A stretch of 7,655 nucleotides of DNA from DATBLY01 sp036555125. Lineage in GTDB: Bacteria; Actinomycetota; UBA4738; HRBIN12. How positions within the stretch are numbered: the first letter of the stretch is position 1; each line of letters starts with the position of its first letter. The DNA is taken from assembly GCA_036555125.1 (NCBI GenBank), contig DATBLY010000017.1, positions 1-7,655 on the forward strand. Reading direction: 5' to 3'. This document shows, in pieces, positions 5,581 to 7,655 of the stretch. A program made the translations under genes and the position numbers. A model generated the notes under the pieces. The model saw nothing but the letters and a program-made list of their open reading frames with translations, ran no database searches and was not told the origin of the DNA.

Positions 5581-5765
5581 CACGCCGGCACCTCTCGCTC
5601 GATGACCCCATCACACGATGCCATCCTGGGAGATCGCTGAGAGCCCCCCGAACGTCTCCTGGACCGTCGGGCGAACGGATGTTCGAACCATCCCCGAACC
5701 GCGCAGGATTCCGAAAGCCGCGCCGCCCTTCCTGCGCGTACCCTTTCCAGGAGAGAGGGGGCTGT
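5581..5765. promoter_or_regulatory. Divergent yceI/araC intergenic region with CGAAC repeats
   Basis: This 185-bp gap must hold both divergent promoters. CGAAC occurs on the plus strand at 5649-5653, 5672-5676, 5684-5688 and 5695-5699, so starts are 23, 12 and 11 bp apart, close to one or two DNA turns. The third copy lies in an 8-bp palindrome GTTCGAAC (5681-5688), flanked by GGAT and, one base further, ATCC. Between 5581 and 5738 there is no TA dinucleotide, so the yceI operon has no TANNNT -10 nearby, as expected of a promoter needing an activator or another sigma factor. Repeats at ~11-bp spacing are typical of OmpR-family binding sites, so autoregulation by the operon's own response regulator is a reasonable guess; AraC binding is the alternative. 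Confidence 0.5.
5739..5744 (+). promoter_or_regulatory. Candidate -10 of the AraC-family gene
   Basis: TACCCT is the only TANNNT hexamer in the gap. A start site 6-7 nt later (about 5751) would give a leader of about 15 nt carrying the GAGAGGGG ribosome binding site (5753-5760), 5 nt before the ATG. No recognisable -35 lies 16-18 bp upstream; the CGAAC array ends 39 bp upstream, consistent with an activator-dependent promoter. Confidence 0.4.
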
Positions 5766-6197
5766 ATGACGCTGACCGAACGCGATCTGCCCAGCCCGCA
5801 CCTCCAGCGGCGCATCCGCGAGGTGCAGGCCTTCCTCGAAGAGAACCTCGACCGGGACGTGGACCTGCGCGCGATCGCTCGCGAGGCCGCGCTCTCGCCC
5901 TACTACTTCACCCGCCAGTTCACCGCGTACGTGGGCGTTCCGCCCTATCGGTACCTGATCGGGCTCCGCATCCAACGGGCGATGGAGATGCTCCGAGAGT
6001 CGGAGCTCACGGTCACCCAGATCTGCCATCGGGTCGGCTTCAACTCGCTCTCCCACTTCACGACCACGTTCCGCCAGCACACGGGCGTGAGCCCCTCCGC
6101 GTATCGGCGCCGTCAGGACTGGGAGCAGCAGGCGAACCGCTTCGGGTCGATCACGGATCCGTTGGTGATCCAGCCGAACAAGCGGATGCACATCTAG
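5766..6197 (+). CDS. AraC/XylS-family regulator, DNA-binding domain only
   Basis: The 143-aa protein is essentially one AraC-type DNA-binding domain with two helix-turn-helix motifs. HTH1 is at about 33-53 (DLRAIAREAALSPYYFTRQF) and HTH2 at about 82-103 (TVTQICHRVGFNSLSHF), joined by the long linker helix (YLIGLRIQRAMEML). The C-terminal GVSPSAYRRR is the usual family ending. There is no N-terminal cupin or ligand-binding domain; the first 12 residues are a short lead. In size it resembles MarA/SoxS-type regulators, which act as monomers and are controlled by their amount rather than by ligand. About 25 residues after the HTH region (from QDWEQQ) match nothing I know. The ATG at 5766 is chosen because of GAGAGGGG 5 nt upstream; the in-frame ATG at 5679 would place the start inside the repeat array. 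The gene is divergent from the yceI operon, a likely regulatory target, though that is inference. Confidence 0.94.
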   Translation: MTLTERDLPSPHLQRRIREVQAFLEENLDRDVDLRAIAREAALSPYYFTRQFTAYVGVPPYRYLIGLRIQRAMEMLRESELTVTQICHRVGFNSLSHFTTTFRQHTGVSPSAYRRRQDWEQQANRFGSITDPLVIQPNKRMHI

Positions 6198-6444
6198 CGA
6201 CGGAGGGACCCGAAGCCCGGCCGAGAGGGGTACCGCAAGAGGCCGAGCTCCGGGTCCATCCGGTCGCCGGACGGGAGCGTGCGGCTGCCCGTCGCATGAG
6301 ATCCGGCGGTCGGCGACCGGTCCCACCTGATTCCTACACCGGGGGTCCGACACGCGGCTTCCGTTCCCTTGCCGCATGTTTGCGGCTTCCTGCGCGGCCC
6401 AAGGGCGAACGACGAACGCTCCGCGACCCCTGCCGTCCGGGCGC
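6198..6444. other. Convergent intergenic region with inverted repeats
   Basis: No credible gene lies in these 247 bp between the convergent araC-like and oxidoreductase genes: open frames here are Arg/Pro-rich and have no ribosome binding site. A long-range inverted repeat pairs CCGGTCGCCG (6260-6269) with CGGCGACCGG (6311-6320), a 10-bp perfect stem around 41 nt. A second structure at 6366-6405 is listed as a terminator. The gap is the longest in the window after the left edge and could encode a small RNA, but no promoter-like TANNNT precedes the stem on either strand. Confidence 0.5.
6366..6405. terminator. Candidate bidirectional terminator between convergent genes
   Basis: GCCGCA (6371-6376) and TGCGGC (6381-6386) form a perfect 6-bp stem with loop TGTT. 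An outer pair CCCTT (6366-6370)/AAGGG (6401-6405) can close a larger structure. The position between two convergent genes fits a shared terminator. Only a weak T stretch (TTCCT) follows the inner stem on the plus strand, and the minus side reads AAGGG, so this may be a T-poor GC hairpin of the kind common in actinobacteria. Confidence 0.4.
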
Positions 6445-7599
6445 TCACCCGAGGATGCGGGCCTGCCCGTACCCGGCGGCCAGGGCCCCCCCACGCTCGA
6501 ACCGGAAGGGGTCGAACTCGGCCAGGGCGGGGTCGACCTCGGAGGACCCCATGACCAGATCCGCGACGTGCCGCCCGAGCGCCGGCGCGAGCTTGAACCC
6601 GTGGCCGCTCGTCCCGGCGTCGAGGAACACACCCGGCGCGATCTCGCCGATCATCGGCTGCCAGTCTGGGCTCACGTCGTACAGGCTGGCCCATCCCCCG
6701 TGCGACTCGGACGCCGCGAGGTGCGGGACCCGGCGCACGACCGCCTCGGCGAGCGCCCGGACCTCCTCCTCGCGGATCGCGGCGTCGAACCGATCGGGAT
6801 CGGCGGTCGGGGCTGCGTGCAGGGCGCCGACGAGGTACAGGTCCTCGCCCTCGGGACGGAAGTAGTAGCCGCCGAGCAGATCGCCGTGCGCGGGCACCGG
6901 TTCCGCCCCGGCCCATCGGAACGCCGCGACGACATGGCGCTCCACGGTGAGCGGGAGGTCCGCGCCGACCTGGGCCGCGAGCGGACCCGACCATGGGCCG
7001 GCGGCGATCAACGCGCGGTCACAGGCGATCGTCTCGCCCTCCTCGGTGGCGATCGTCACGCCCGCCGCCCCGCTCTCGATCATCCGGACGGCCCGGCCCG
7101 ACCGGACGACCGCGCCGAGCTCGATCGCCCGTCGCAGCAGCCCGTCGGTCGTCGCATGCGGGTCGGCATAGCCGGCGTCGCGCTCCACGGCCGCGATCCC
7201 GATCCCCTCGAGGTCGAACGCCGGGTATCGCCCCGCGATCTCGTCAGGGTCGAGCGTCTCGGTGACGATCCCGAGCGCGTTCAGTCGGTCGACCGCCGAC
7301 CGGACGTCGGCCTCGTCCTCGCCCGGGTGCAGGAAGACGAGGCCCGTCTGCCGGAACCCCGCGTCCACGCCCGTCAGCGCGGCGGCATCCCGCAGCATCC
7401 GGATGCTGTCTCGGGCGACGGCCGCGAGGAACGGGTTCGTGTAGTACGCCCGGCAGATCGCGCTCGAGGCACCCGTCGGGCCGCCCGCGGGGACGGACCG
7501 CTCGAGGACCGCGACCCCCACGCCGCGCGACGCGAGATGGTAGGCGGCCGCCGCCCCGTGGACCCCCGCGCCGATGATCGCGACGTCGCACGTCTCCAT
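6445..7599 (-). CDS. FAD-dependent oxidoreductase, DAO family (sarcosine oxidase beta-like)
   Basis: The 384-aa flavoprotein belongs to the D-amino-acid oxidase/sarcosine oxidase superfamily, which oxidises the C-N bond of amino acids or N-methylated amines. The N-terminal FAD-binding Rossmann motif is DVAIIGAGVHGAAAAYHLAS (residues 5-24, GxGxxG at 10-15), ending in acidic Glu33 (VLER) that holds the ribose. A second FAD contact is ALIAAGPWS at 196-204. The C-terminal DAGTSGHGFKLAPALG (327-342) is the family FAD motif. GWASLYDVSPDWQPMIG (302-318) closely resembles the SoxB/sarcosine dehydrogenase segment, so an N-methyl-glycine-like substrate is likelier than a D-amino acid, but other heterotetramer subunits (SoxA, SoxG, SoxD) are not adjacent and the substrate is not fixed. 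The protein appears cytosolic. There is no SD sequence before the ATG at 7599; TACGCT lies 9 nt upstream. It is probably monocistronic. Confidence 0.93.
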   Translation of the reverse strand: METCDVAIIGAGVHGAAAAYHLASRGVGVAVLERSVPAGGPTGASSAICRAYYTNPFLAAVARDSIRMLRDAAALTGVDAGFRQTGLVFLHPGEDEADVRSAVDRLNALGIVTETLDPDEIAGRYPAFDLEGIGIAAVERDAGYADPHATTDGLLRRAIELGAVVRSGRAVRMIESGAAGVTIATEEGETIACDRALIAAGPWSGPLAAQVGADLPLTVERHVVAAFRWAGAEPVPAHGDLLGGYYFRPEGEDLYLVGALHAAPTADPDRFDAAIREEEVRALAEAVVRRVPHLAASESHGGWASLYDVSPDWQPMIGEIAPGVFLDAGTSGHGFKLAPALGRHVADLVMGSSEVDPALAEFDPFRFERGGALAAGYGQARILG

Positions 7600-7608
7600 G
7601 ACGGCTGG

Positions 7609-7635
7609 AGCGTACCCGAGGCCGCGCGGGCGGCC
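7609..7635 (-). promoter_or_regulatory. Candidate near-leaderless promoter with adjoining inverted repeat
   Basis: On the minus strand TACGCT (7614-7609) lies 9 nt before the oxidoreductase ATG, matching the layout at the other two starts without an SD sequence. Just upstream, GGCCGC (7620-7625) and GCGGCC (7630-7635) form a perfect inverted repeat with 4-bp centre GCGG, covering most of the -10/-35 spacer. No good -35 was found at 16-18 bp. The repeat could be an operator, but in such GC-rich sequence a 6-bp arm is weak evidence. Confidence 0.4.
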
Positions 7636-7655
7636 GTCACGCCCGGCGGGGGGGG

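Noticed and set aside
5649..5699. CGAAC repeats as an origin or iteron set
   Set aside because: The repeats are few, lie in a 185-bp divergent promoter gap and have no AT-rich unwinding region or replication gene nearby; a regulator site fits better.
5580..6632. A 350-codon minus-strand open frame across the araC-like gene and intergenic regions
   Set aside because: It is antisense to the clearly recognisable AraC domain and passes through non-coding DNA; no SD sequence or TANNNT box marks its start.
6445..7599. Complete heterotetrameric sarcosine oxidase operon
   Set aside because: Only the beta-like subunit is present; no SoxD, SoxA or SoxG gene lies downstream, where the next gene is convergent. 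The enzyme is therefore called only as a DAO-family oxidoreductase.
7646..7655. G-rich run at the right edge as a structural element
   Set aside because: A short run of G at the very end of a ~70% G+C window cannot be told from sequence context or an assembly edge.

Overview
The window is about 70% G+C with strongly G/C-biased third codon positions and mostly short intergenic gaps. Three gene starts lack a Shine-Dalgarno (SD) sequence but have a -10-like TANNNT hexamer just upstream. The OmpR-type two-component pair, the membrane-anchored YceI protein and the tRNA without an encoded CCA all fit a high-GC actinobacterium (Actinomycetota), possibly from an environmental assembly. This assignment is inference from composition and gene style; no species-level marker was recognised.

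Layout, left to right. Positions 1-113 hold no gene, only a small hairpin and a tandem 11-bp duplication. A CAT-anticodon tRNA lies on the minus strand (114-187). Upstream of it on the same strand is a 138-aa unrecognised basic protein (272-688), then a stand-alone cyclic-nucleotide-binding-domain protein (791-1210). The latter is divergent from fumC (class II fumarase, plus strand, 1294-2685). fumC converges on a minus-strand operon read from right to left: yceI-like membrane-anchored protein (5580-4870), OmpR/PhoB-type response regulator (4850-4140) and sensor histidine kinase (4139-2682). The kinase and fumC stop codons sit in the same CTAG palindrome. Divergent from the operon is a 143-aa AraC-family regulator consisting almost only of its DNA-binding domain (5766-6197). 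A 247-bp convergent intergenic region with hairpins separates it from a sarcosine-oxidase-beta-like FAD oxidoreductase (minus, 7599-6445), whose promoter region lies at the right edge.

How the genes may work together. The yceI-regulator-kinase unit is the clearest functional module. The kinase senses something outside the membrane, the regulator carries the signal to DNA, and the anchored YceI domain (a family known to bind isoprenoid-like lipids) is either the main output or an accessory to sensing. The divergent yceI/araC gap carries four CGAAC repeats at roughly helical spacing, a plausible binding array for one of the two regulators. fumC is a housekeeping TCA-cycle gene. The oxidoreductase and the tRNA appear to be independent units. 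Nothing here looks like a defence island, CRISPR array, prophage or insertion sequence. The most notable signals are the consistent (near-)leaderless promoter architecture, the operator-like repeats and the YceI/two-component coupling.
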